5,186 nt of DNA. It comes from Bifidobacteriaceae bacterium. GTDB taxonomy: Bacteria; Actinomycetota; Actinomycetes; Actinomycetales; WQXJ01. The first letter of the stretch is position 1; each line of letters begins with the position of its first letter. Below are positions 1 through 5,186 of this stretch, piece after piece. Made by a program: the position numbers and the translations under genes. The stretch covers positions 1 through 5,186 of the forward strand of contig JAIRNM010000221.1 in the NCBI GenBank assembly GCA_031258055.1, read 5' to 3'. A model generated the notes under the pieces. It searched no databases and was not told where the DNA came from. It was given only the letters and a program-made list of their open reading frames with translations.

Positions 1-1274
1 CTGAACAGGGCCTGAGACATTCCGTCGGGACCGGCCAACCGCCTGATTACCGCTGTCAGCGTGTTCGCCACGGACCAAGCCAGAACGGCGCCGGCGACCA
101 GTTCGCCGTGGGCGTACAAGGACGGGCGGGAGCGGGCGTCGTTGGCCAAACTATGAAAGTCGCTTTCCACCTCGGTCAATTGCTTGAACTGCCTTACCAC
201 CGCCGCCGATGGTTGATCCAACTCCGAAGTCCGCAGGATGATCGCGCCTTCCAAACCCGGCTCGCTTAGAGCTGTCCAGCGTTCGCGTACGGACTGCGGG
301 CGCGCTAGCTGGTCGCTCTTGACTGATCGCGTGTGGATGCGTGACTTGGTTCGCACCGCCCAACCAGGGTCCCAACTCCAGCCGCGCCGATCCGCGATCC
401 AGGACGCCGGTTCTTCGTCCGCCCGCCGCGATGGCGCCGCGATCGTCCAGCCGTGTCCCTTCGACCGCAGCCAGCAGATCAGGCTGTCGGACAAATCGCG
501 CGGACGACCAACCACGATGGCGCGCTGGCCGACTGTAGCCTGTTGCGCCGCTCGGGTTATCGGGTCGAGGTTGATTCGGCTCTCTGAGCGACCAGCAATG
601 ACCAGCCTGGAGAAGACCGGCGAGCCGGTCTCGTCAGCGAGCACCACCAGGCTCTTGTCGCGTAGCGCCCGGGCGGAAAGGTCCAACGGGTGCGCCAGGT
701 AAATATGACCTGTTGTTGGAGGCCCGAAAAGCTGGCGGTAGGCGGTCCAAGTCGCCGCTTGAATCTGATCACCGACCTTTCCTAACAGGGTCAAGGCCAT
801 TCGAACATCGCTTGGCGCGGGGGTGTCTAGGCCGAACAATCCAGCCATTCGAGCGGAGGGGAAAAGGCCCTCAAGAGGAAAGACGACCTGTCCGCAAGCC
901 ATCACGCGTAGCGTGCGGGCACACAACTCGCCGCGAGGGCCCGCGCCGGTCGCGGTGGCAGCCGCCGACCCAATTCCCAGCGCTTCGAACACGCCCTGCG
1001 GCAAGAGGTGGCCGAGCCGCAACGGTGCCGTCAGATCGGACGATTGAGCTAAGTCGATCCGTACCTCCCTGATCGGCTGCGCCGACACGCTCAGCTCTTT
1101 GGCCCGTTCCTCCAGCCGCCGCAACGCGTCTGGTTCCGCTGCCACTAAGTCTCCAAGGCGGCCGTGCCGTTCGATGACGCGCTGCCGGGGGCGACCCAAC
1201 TCGTCTCGGTATGACTCGGTGATGTAGACGTAGCGCTTCCCGTTGCGCCCCGACTGTTTTATTGTCACACGCAT
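1..1274 (-). CDS. IS1634-like transposase homologue, apparently catalytically inactive; 3' end beyond the window
   Basis: Read on the minus strand from an ATG at 1274-1272, the frame is open for 424 codons to the window edge, with no stop or frameshift. The N-terminus (residues 14-42, with RYVYITESYRD and RQRVIERHGRLGDL) matches the conserved opening of IS1634-family transposases. Later parts follow the family order: GSPVFSRLVIAG (217-228) for the usual 'GIPISYELFPGN' region, RAIVV (251-255) before the second catalytic Asp, KGHGWTIAAPSRRADEE (272-288), SRIHTRSVKS (311-320), a LRTSEL strand (347-352), and VESDFHSL followed by SRPSLY (369-387). Expected catalytic residues are missing: Leu193 stands where 'YDVT' has Asp, and GRPRDLSD (256-263) replaces 'ADRGLNS'. 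In the Y-R-E-K signature only Glu370 remains; Phe363, Leu366 and Ala377 replace Tyr, Arg and Lys. An in-frame ATG at 1289 would add MSWGK; its GGGG ribosome-binding site (1296-1299) is better spaced (6 nt) than the GGGGG (1278-1282, 3 nt) before 1274, but 1274 fits the family N-terminus better. Family membership is fairly sure from remembered consensus; loss of activity is inferred; any host function is unknown. Confidence 0.75.
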   Translation of the reverse strand, partial: MRVTIKQSGRNGKRYVYITESYRDELGRPRQRVIERHGRLGDLVAAEPDALRRLEERAKELSVSAQPIREVRIDLAQSSDLTAPLRLGHLLPQGVFEALGIGSAAATATGAGPRGELCARTLRVMACGQVVFPLEGLFPSARMAGLFGLDTPAPSDVRMALTLLGKVGDQIQAATWTAYRQLFGPPTTGHIYLAHPLDLSARALRDKSLVVLADETGSPVFSRLVIAGRSESRINLDPITRAAQQATVGQRAIVVGRPRDLSDSLICWLRSKGHGWTIAAPSRRADEEPASWIADRRGWSWDPGWAVRTKSRIHTRSVKSDQLARPQSVRERWTALSEPGLEGAIILRTSELDQPSAAVVRQFKQLTEVESDFHSLANDARSRPSLYAHGELVAGAVLAWSVANTLTAVIRRLAGPDGMSQALF

Positions 1275-1312
1275 TTTCCCCCAACTCATCAAGTTCCCCG
1301 TGAGCCGTGCAC

Positions 1313-1329
1313 TACCGTGAACTACGGTA
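1313..1329. promoter_or_regulatory. Candidate operator: 6-bp inverted repeat with 5-bp spacer
   Basis: TACCGT and ACGGTA form perfect inverted arms around GAACT (TACCGTGAACTACGGTA). The same stretch also reads as a near-direct repeat, ACTACCGT then ACTACGGT, 10 bp apart or about one helical turn. CCGTG occurs three times just here (1299, 1305, 1315). It lies about 40 bp upstream of the transposase-like gene and about 107 bp upstream of aspA, where it could act on either. No regulator can be named, and a short inverted repeat can occur by chance. Confidence 0.35.
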
Positions 1330-1416
1330 TCAAGAACCCCGAGTGAGAGACATTACCGCCCGTCAGAGCCATTTCACAGGAACGAACTGAATGACTCTCA
1401 AGGCGATGGCGCTCCC

Positions 1417-1435
1417 AAGAGGCTAGCTTTTTTTC
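1417..1435 (+). promoter_or_regulatory. aspA leader: distant AAGAGG ribosome-binding site and T7 tract
   Basis: AAGAGG (1417-1422) is the only purine-rich Shine-Dalgarno-like sequence before aspA, but it ends 13 nt from the ATG, farther than the usual 5-9 nt. A run of seven T (1428-1434) fills most of this gap. The aspA frame is closed upstream by TAG at 1424-1426, so the start cannot be moved upstream. The palindrome GCTAGC occurs at 1422-1427 and again at 1445-1450 inside aspA; the two copies could pair and place the start codon in a 17-nt loop. The effect on translation is inferred. Confidence 0.35.
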
Positions 1436-2842
1436 ATGACTAGTGCTAGCGCTAACACCAGACAGGAAACCGACCTTCTAGGCACCCTTGATGTGCCGTC
1501 CGACGCCTATTGGGGCATCCACACCTTGCGAGCGATCAACAATTATCAGCTATCGGGCCATCCAATCGGTGCGCACCAGGCGCTGATTCGTGCCCTCGCC
1601 ATGGTCAAGAAGGCCGCTGCCTGCGCCAACCGCGACCTTGGCGCGCTTGACCAAAAGAAGGCGATCGCCATTACAGGGGCCTGCGACCGTCTTCTGAACG
1701 AACCGGAGTTACGCGAGCAGTTCCCCATTGATGTGTTTCAGGGCGGTGCCGGAACATCAACGAACATGAACGCCAACGAGGTCATAGCCAACCTGGCGCT
1801 AGAGGCGATGGGCCGGCCGAAGGGCGAATACCAGACCATCCATCCCAACGACGATGTCAACATGTCGCAGTCGACCAATGACTCCTATCCGACCAGTTTC
1901 CGGCTGGCTTGCCTGCTGTCAACCGACCGACTGGCGGAGGAACTGGCGCGGCTGCAGGCGTCGTTTGAGAACAAAGCCAGTGAGTTCCAAGACATTCTGA
2001 AGATGGGCCGTACTCAGTTGCAAGACGCGGTGCCCATGACGGCGGGCCAAGAGTTCGGCGCCTTCGCCGTGCTGATCGCCGAGGAACGTCGGCATGTCAA
2101 ACGCCAAAGCGAACTCCTGCTGGAGGTGAACCTGGGTGCCACCGCCATCGGCACGGGCATCAACGCGCCAGCCGGATACGCGCTCGCGGCAGTGGCCCAT
2201 CTGTCGACTATTTCCGGCTATCCCTTTGTGCTGTCAGAAAACCTCATTGAGGCGACTTCGGACTGTGGCGCCTACGTCTCGGTGCACGGATCGCTCAAGC
2301 GCATAGCGGTCAAGCTCTCGAAGATCTGCAATGACCTGCGCCTGCTCTCGTCTGGCCCAAGGGCCGGTCTAAACGAACTCGACCTGCCTGAGCGAGCGGC
2401 CGGCTCCTCAATCATGCCGGCCAAAGTCAACCCGATTATCCCCGAAGTGGTCGGTCAATGCGCGTTCAAGGTAATTGGCAACGACGTCGTGGTTGGTCTA
2501 GCGGCGGAGGCGGGGCAGCTTCAACTCAACGCCTTCGAGCCGGTTATAGCCCAATGCTTCTTCGAGTCATCGCGGCTGCTCCGCGAGGCCGCCCGCACCC
2601 TGCGGGAGCTGTGCGTTGACGGAGTCAACGTCAACCGCGCCGTAACCGAGGCTTATGTCCGCAACTCGATCGGCCTGGTGACTTTCCTCAACCCGGTCCT
2701 GGGACATGACCGGTGCGACGCCATCGGTAGAGAAGCGCACGCGACCGGCAAGTCGATCCGAGAGGTTGTGCTGGAACACGGCTACCTCAACGAGGCGCAA
2801 TTGGACGAGTATCTCACTTTCGATGGGAAAATACTGGGCTGA
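1436..2842 (+). CDS. aspA: Aspartate ammonia-lyase (aspartase)
   Basis: This cytoplasmic enzyme reversibly deaminates L-aspartate to fumarate and ammonia and works as a homotetramer of the aspartase/fumarase superfamily. The 468 residues match the family's usual length and resemble E. coli AspA throughout. [20 protein letters not shown] (13-32) is the conserved opening. TSTNMN (107-112) and QSTND (145-149) bind substrate carboxylates. [12 protein letters not shown] (191-202) carries Gln194, where fumarases usually have His, which favours aspartase over fumarase. [11 protein letters not shown] (323-333) is the superfamily signature loop with the catalytic serine (Ser324 by comparison with Bacillus AspB) and the substrate-binding Lys330 and Asn332. 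The C-terminus keeps [14 protein letters not shown] and [11 protein letters not shown]. No key residue is missing. ATG 1436 is used because a stop lies 10 nt upstream in frame and it puts DLLG at the usual distance from the N-terminus. The gene ends 2 bp before dcuA and is almost certainly co-transcribed with it. Confidence 0.97.
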   Translation: MTSASANTRQETDLLGTLDVPSDAYWGIHTLRAINNYQLSGHPIGAHQALIRALAMVKKAAACANRDLGALDQKKAIAITGACDRLLNEPELREQFPIDVFQGGAGTSTNMNANEVIANLALEAMGRPKGEYQTIHPNDDVNMSQSTNDSYPTSFRLACLLSTDRLAEELARLQASFENKASEFQDILKMGRTQLQDAVPMTAGQEFGAFAVLIAEERRHVKRQSELLLEVNLGATAIGTGINAPAGYALAAVAHLSTISGYPFVLSENLIEATSDCGAYVSVHGSLKRIAVKLSKICNDLRLLSSGPRAGLNELDLPERAAGSSIMPAKVNPIIPEVVGQCAFKVIGNDVVVGLAAEAGQLQLNAFEPVIAQCFFESSRLLREAARTLRELCVDGVNVNRAVTEAYVRNSIGLVTFLNPVLGHDRCDAIGREAHATGKSIREVVLEHGYLNEAQLDEYLTFDGKILG

Positions 2843-2844
2843 TC

Positions 2845-4233
2845 ATGGATGCCTTAGCCTTCGTTGGGCAAACCATAATCCTGCTGGGAGCTATCTTCCT
2901 GGGCGTCCGTTTGGGTGGTCTGGGAATTGGTTACGCCGGCGGGCTGGGCGTACTGGTGCTGGGCATCACCGGCCTGACAACCGATTTCGCGGCCTATATT
3001 CCCTGGGACGTGCTGGGCATCATCATGGCGGTGATCGGCTGCATCGCCGCCATGCAACTGGCTGGCGGCCTGGACGTGCTAGTCCATTGGGCCGAGGTCA
3101 TTCTGCGCAAACAGCCCAAATACATCACGGTGCTCGGGCCAATCGTCACTTTCCTGATGACTATGTTCGCCGGCACCGGCCACACCGCGTTTTCCACCAT
3201 CCCGGTCATCACGGAAGTGGCCAAAGAGTCTAATATCCGGCCTGTCCGCCCGTTGACTATCTCGGTGGTGGCCTCGCAGATAGCGATCACGGCCTCACCT
3301 GTGTCAGCCGCGGTAATCGCTTTCGCCGCCTTGCTGGAGAACCTCAAGGGCTCCAACCCGGAAGCCTACAGCTCCAATGTCGGTTACGTTGAGTTGCTGG
3401 CTGTCGCCATCCCGTCCGCCTTCCTGGGCGTTTTGATCATCGCGGTGATTATGGCGCTGACGGACCGCAAACCGCTGGACAAGGATCCCGAGTACCAGCG
3501 TCGGCTGGCCGCCGGCTTGGTGACAATGCGAGGCGCGACCAAGTATGAGCACAAGGCTGGCGCCAAGCTGTCAGTCGGCATCTTCGGTGGCGCGATCGGA
3601 GTCGTGATGGTGTACGCGATGGCTATCAGCGACAAGATCGGCTGGATTCACGGTGCCGCCGATCCGGACAACCCGGGGTCCTACCTGCCCGTCGCGATTG
3701 ACCGGACATCTATGATCATCTCCGTCATGCTGGGCGCCGCCACACTGATTGTGATTCTGGCCAAGGTGAAGGTCGCCGAGGTTTTGAACGCCCCGACTTT
3801 CAAATCGGGTATGTCCGCCGCTTTGTGCGTGTTGGGCGTGGCCTGGTTGGGAACAGTCTTCGTGAAAGGGCACGAAGCGTCGATCACCGGTTTCGCCGAC
3901 CAGGCTCTGAGTGTCGCGCCTTGGCTCTTCGCGGTGGTTGCCTACCTGGCCGCCGCCTTGCTCTATTCGCAGGCAGCGACCACCAAGGTGGTTATGCCGC
4001 TCGCTATCGCGTTGGGTATGAGCCCCTTATCGATGGTGGCGTCATTCGCCGCCGTCGGTGGCTTATACATACTGCCGACTTACCCGACCACCGTCGCGGC
4101 CGCCCAGATGGATGACACAGGAACCACCCGTTTCGGCAAGTACATCTTCAACCATCCGTTCATCCTTCCCGGCACCGCTGCCTGTGCGGCTTCGGTGGCG
4201 TTGGGCTACGCGATAGGCGGGTTCGTGCTTTAG
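2845..4233 (+). CDS. dcuA: Anaerobic C4-dicarboxylate transporter, DcuA/DcuB family
   Basis: This inner-membrane antiporter exchanges aspartate, fumarate or malate for succinate during anaerobic fumarate metabolism. At 462 residues it is slightly longer than E. coli DcuA (433). The protein is hydrophobic, with about 10-12 membrane segments near residues 4-20, 24-42, 53-76, 92-112, 136-162, 181-205, 241-262, 288-308, 320-340, 357-376, 380-410 and 438-462, and a charged cytoplasmic-type stretch around 206-240. Family blocks visible are KQPKYITVLGPIVTF (89-103), FAGTGH (108-113), QIAITASPVSAAV (145-157), FKSGMSA (319-325), LLYSQAATTK (372-381), LPTYPTTVAA (410-419) and MDDTGTTRFGKYIFNHPF (422-439). 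GVAWLG, YSQAAT and MDDTGTTR are closer to DcuA than to DcuB as I recall them. ATG 2845 lies 2 bp after the aspA stop, with only a weak GGG (2836-2838) as ribosome-binding site, so translation is probably coupled to aspA. The pairing matches the enterobacterial aspA-dcuA operon. The DcuA rather than DcuB subtype is likely but rests on remembered sequences. Confidence 0.95.
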   Translation: MDALAFVGQTIILLGAIFLGVRLGGLGIGYAGGLGVLVLGITGLTTDFAAYIPWDVLGIIMAVIGCIAAMQLAGGLDVLVHWAEVILRKQPKYITVLGPIVTFLMTMFAGTGHTAFSTIPVITEVAKESNIRPVRPLTISVVASQIAITASPVSAAVIAFAALLENLKGSNPEAYSSNVGYVELLAVAIPSAFLGVLIIAVIMALTDRKPLDKDPEYQRRLAAGLVTMRGATKYEHKAGAKLSVGIFGGAIGVVMVYAMAISDKIGWIHGAADPDNPGSYLPVAIDRTSMIISVMLGAATLIVILAKVKVAEVLNAPTFKSGMSAALCVLGVAWLGTVFVKGHEASITGFADQALSVAPWLFAVVAYLAAALLYSQAATTKVVMPLAIALGMSPLSMVASFAAVGGLYILPTYPTTVAAAQMDDTGTTRFGKYIFNHPFILPGTAACAASVALGYAIGGFVL

Positions 4234-4277
4234 GCGCTTGGAGGCCCAAGAACGACAGGCTACTAAGCTTGGGCCCT
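4234..4277 (+). promoter_or_regulatory. dcuA-rlmB spacer with two competing potential hairpins
   Basis: CTTGG (4237-4241) can pair with CCAAG (4246-4250) in a small 5-bp hairpin with loop AGGC. Alternatively GGCCCAAG (4243-4250) pairs perfectly with CTTGGGCC (4268-4275) in an 8-bp stem with a 17-nt loop that ends 2 nt before the rlmB ATG. The two structures exclude each other because they share CCAAG. Neither is followed by a U-run, so this is not a typical intrinsic terminator. GGAGG (4240-4244) is the only good Shine-Dalgarno match, but it lies 33 nt from the rlmB ATG and partly inside both structures. Pairing is visible in the sequence; any regulatory effect is inferred. Confidence 0.4.
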
Positions 4278-5186
4278 ATGTCTGGCAACTCAAGGCGTCC
4301 CGGCGCTGTGCGCAAGCCCGGCTCCAAGAAGGGGCCGACCATTGGCTCGGGCGGCCGCGGGCGCCGCGCCCTGGAGGGCAAGGGCCCCACTCCCAAAGCG
4401 GTGGACCGTCCCTACCACCCGGCTGCGAAGCGCAAAGCGGCCGCTGAGCGCAAGCATCAGGGCCGCCCGCACGGTCCCAATAAAGCGCGCAAGGCCCACG
4501 GCGACTACGTGGCCGGGCGCAACGCCGTCTTGGAGGCTCTGCGCGCGCAGGTGCCCGCCCGGCGCCTGGAGCTGGCCGCCAGCGGCGAGGCGGATGAACG
4601 TCTGCGCGAGGCCATGAAACTGGCTGGCGCCCAAGGTCTGGCCCTGGTTCAGGTGACGAAGCGGGACTTGGATGAGCGTACCGGCGGGGTATCCCACCAA
4701 GGCATCGCTCTGCGCGTCGCCCCCTACCAGTACAAGACCGCCCAAGACCTCGTCCGGCTGGCCGAGGAAGCCGCCCAGCCGCCCTTGATTGTGGCTCTTG
4801 ACCAGGTCACCGACCCGCATAACTTGGGAGCTATTTTGCGTTCGGCCGCCGCTTTCGGTGCTCATGGCGTCCTGATCGGCGAGCGCCGCTCGGCCCAGAT
4901 GGGCGCGACCGCTTGGAAGGTCTCGGCTGGGGCCGCCGCCCGCGTTCCGGTCGCGCGCGCCGCCAACCTTGTCCGGGCCCTGGAGGAATACAAGAAGGCC
5001 GGTTTGTTCGTAGTCGGTTTAGACGCCGAAGCGGCTGCCGATGCCGCCGACATCGCGCTGGCCGAAGGTCCGGTCGTGGTGGTGGTCGGCTCCGAAGGCA
5101 AAGGACTGGCCCGCCTCACCCGGCAGGCCTGCGATCTGACGATCTCCATACCGATGGACGGCCAAACCGAATCGTTGAATGCGGCC
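4278..5186 (+). CDS. rlmB: 23S rRNA (guanosine-2'-O-)-methyltransferase, TrmH/SpoU family, RlmB type; 3' end beyond the window
   Basis: RlmB uses S-adenosylmethionine to methylate the 2'-OH of G2251 (E. coli numbering) in the 23S rRNA peptidyl-transferase region. The visible 303 residues begin with a basic, probably disordered extension of about 75 residues (RKPGSKKG at 12-19, KRKAAAERKH at 51-60), as in actinobacterial homologues; E. coli RlmB starts near the next block. YVAGRNAVLEAL (77-88) opens the RNA-binding substrate domain, with HQGI at 140-143. The SPOUT knot follows: motif 1 LDQVTDPHNLGAILRSA (174-190, with Asn182 and probable catalytic Arg188), motif 2 VVVVGSEGKGLARL (267-280), and motif 3 SIPMDGQTESLNAA (290-303), where the window ends; only about 20 residues should be missing. 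ATG 4278 matches the family start MxGNSxR. No good ribosome-binding site is close to it. It follows dcuA after 44 bp on the same strand, so read-through is possible. The family is certain; the exact target nucleotide is inferred. Confidence 0.94.
   Translation, partial: MSGNSRRPGAVRKPGSKKGPTIGSGGRGRRALEGKGPTPKAVDRPYHPAAKRKAAAERKHQGRPHGPNKARKAHGDYVAGRNAVLEALRAQVPARRLELAASGEADERLREAMKLAGAQGLALVQVTKRDLDERTGGVSHQGIALRVAPYQYKTAQDLVRLAEEAAQPPLIVALDQVTDPHNLGAILRSAAAFGAHGVLIGERRSAQMGATAWKVSAGAAARVPVARAANLVRALEEYKKAGLFVVGLDAEAAADAADIALAEGPVVVVVGSEGKGLARLTRQACDLTISIPMDGQTESLNAA

Larger units (their letters stand above)
1275..1435. promoter_or_regulatory. Divergent intergenic region between the transposase-like gene and aspA
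   Basis: These 161 bp lie between two genes transcribed away from each other, so they should contain both promoters. I could not assign a convincing -35/-10 pair to either strand. TTCACA at 1373-1378 resembles a -35 box on the plus strand, but nothing like TATAAT follows at 16-18 bp. TTGATA on the minus strand (1327-1332) resembles a -35 box but also lacks a spaced -10 partner. I see no FNR-like TTGAT-N4-ATCAA or CRP-like TGTGA-N6-TCACA site. The region may also hold an insertion-sequence end, but no terminal repeat can be shown with one end of the element outside the window. Confidence 0.6.

Noticed and set aside
238..702. 154-codon plus-strand ORF, with other plus-strand ORFs at 341-538 and 713-1072
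   Set aside because: They are antisense to the transposase-like gene, with Arg/Ser-rich translations typical of shadow frames in GC-rich DNA, and show no motifs.
871..1284. 137-codon minus-strand ORF starting at TTG 1284
   Set aside because: It overlaps the N-terminal half of the transposase-like frame in another reading frame, has a low-complexity Arg/Gly-rich translation, and resembles no family. The frame starting at 1274 is far longer and has recognisable motifs.
1417..1434. Possible rho-independent terminator ending in T7
   Set aside because: No stable GC-rich stem precedes the T-run, and there is no upstream plus-strand gene in the window that would need terminating there.
1..1435. 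Complete insertion sequence with defined ends
   Set aside because: The left end lies outside the window, so no terminal inverted repeats or target duplication can be shown. Only the gene itself is reported.
1436..2842. Fumarase (FumC) as an alternative identity for the lyase
   Set aside because: The superfamily signature alone would allow it, but [11 protein letters not shown] with Gln in place of the fumarase His, the overall match to AspA, and linkage to dcuA favour aspartase.
2706..3233. 175-codon plus-strand ORF spanning the aspA-dcuA junction
   Set aside because: It overlaps two strongly supported genes in another frame and its translation (His/Arg/Gly-rich) looks like a shadow.
4290..4865. 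191-codon minus-strand ORF
   Set aside because: It is antisense to the well-supported rlmB gene. Its length reflects the scarcity of stop codons in GC-rich sequence; the translation has no recognisable domain.

Overview
The window most likely comes from the chromosome of a high-GC Gram-positive bacterium (Actinomycetota), probably one able to live without oxygen. The main clue is the right-hand gene. It encodes an RlmB-type rRNA methyltransferase with the basic, Ser/Gly/Lys-rich N-terminal extension that I associate with actinobacterial members of the family. The GC-rich codon choice agrees. An aspartase gene next to a Dcu-type C4-dicarboxylate transporter gene points to anaerobic or facultative use of aspartate and fumarate. 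The genus cannot be fixed from this sequence.

Layout. (1) Positions 1-1274, minus strand: one continuous open reading frame, cut by the left window edge. Its 424 visible residues resemble an IS1634-type (IS4 superfamily, DDE) transposase from end to end. The positions expected to hold the two catalytic aspartates and most of the Y-R-E-K signature are substituted, so it looks catalytically dead while the frame stays intact. (2) Positions 1275-1435: a divergent intergenic region with a 17-bp imperfectly spaced palindrome (1313-1329) and a T7 tract just before the next start codon. (3) Positions 1436-2842, plus strand: aspA, aspartate ammonia-lyase, complete. (4) Positions 2845-4233, plus strand: dcuA, C4-dicarboxylate/aspartate antiporter, complete and only 2 bp after aspA. 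(5) Positions 4234-4277: a 44-bp spacer with two mutually exclusive potential hairpins. (6) Positions 4278-5186, plus strand: rlmB, complete at its 5' end and running off the right edge within SpoU motif 3.

How the genes work together. DcuA is expected to bring in aspartate (or fumarate or malate) in exchange for succinate. AspA splits aspartate into fumarate and ammonia. Fumarate can then act as electron acceptor and leave the cell as succinate, while ammonia serves as nitrogen source. This is the aspA-dcuA pairing known from enterobacteria. rlmB is a housekeeping ribosome-modification gene on the same strand that may be reached by read-through. The transposase-like gene is transcribed away from aspA and shares the upstream region with it.

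There is no gene-free stretch longer than 300 bases. I see no tRNA, rRNA, CRISPR array or convincing rho-independent terminator. The most unusual object is the apparently inactivated but frame-intact transposase homologue divergent from aspA-dcuA.
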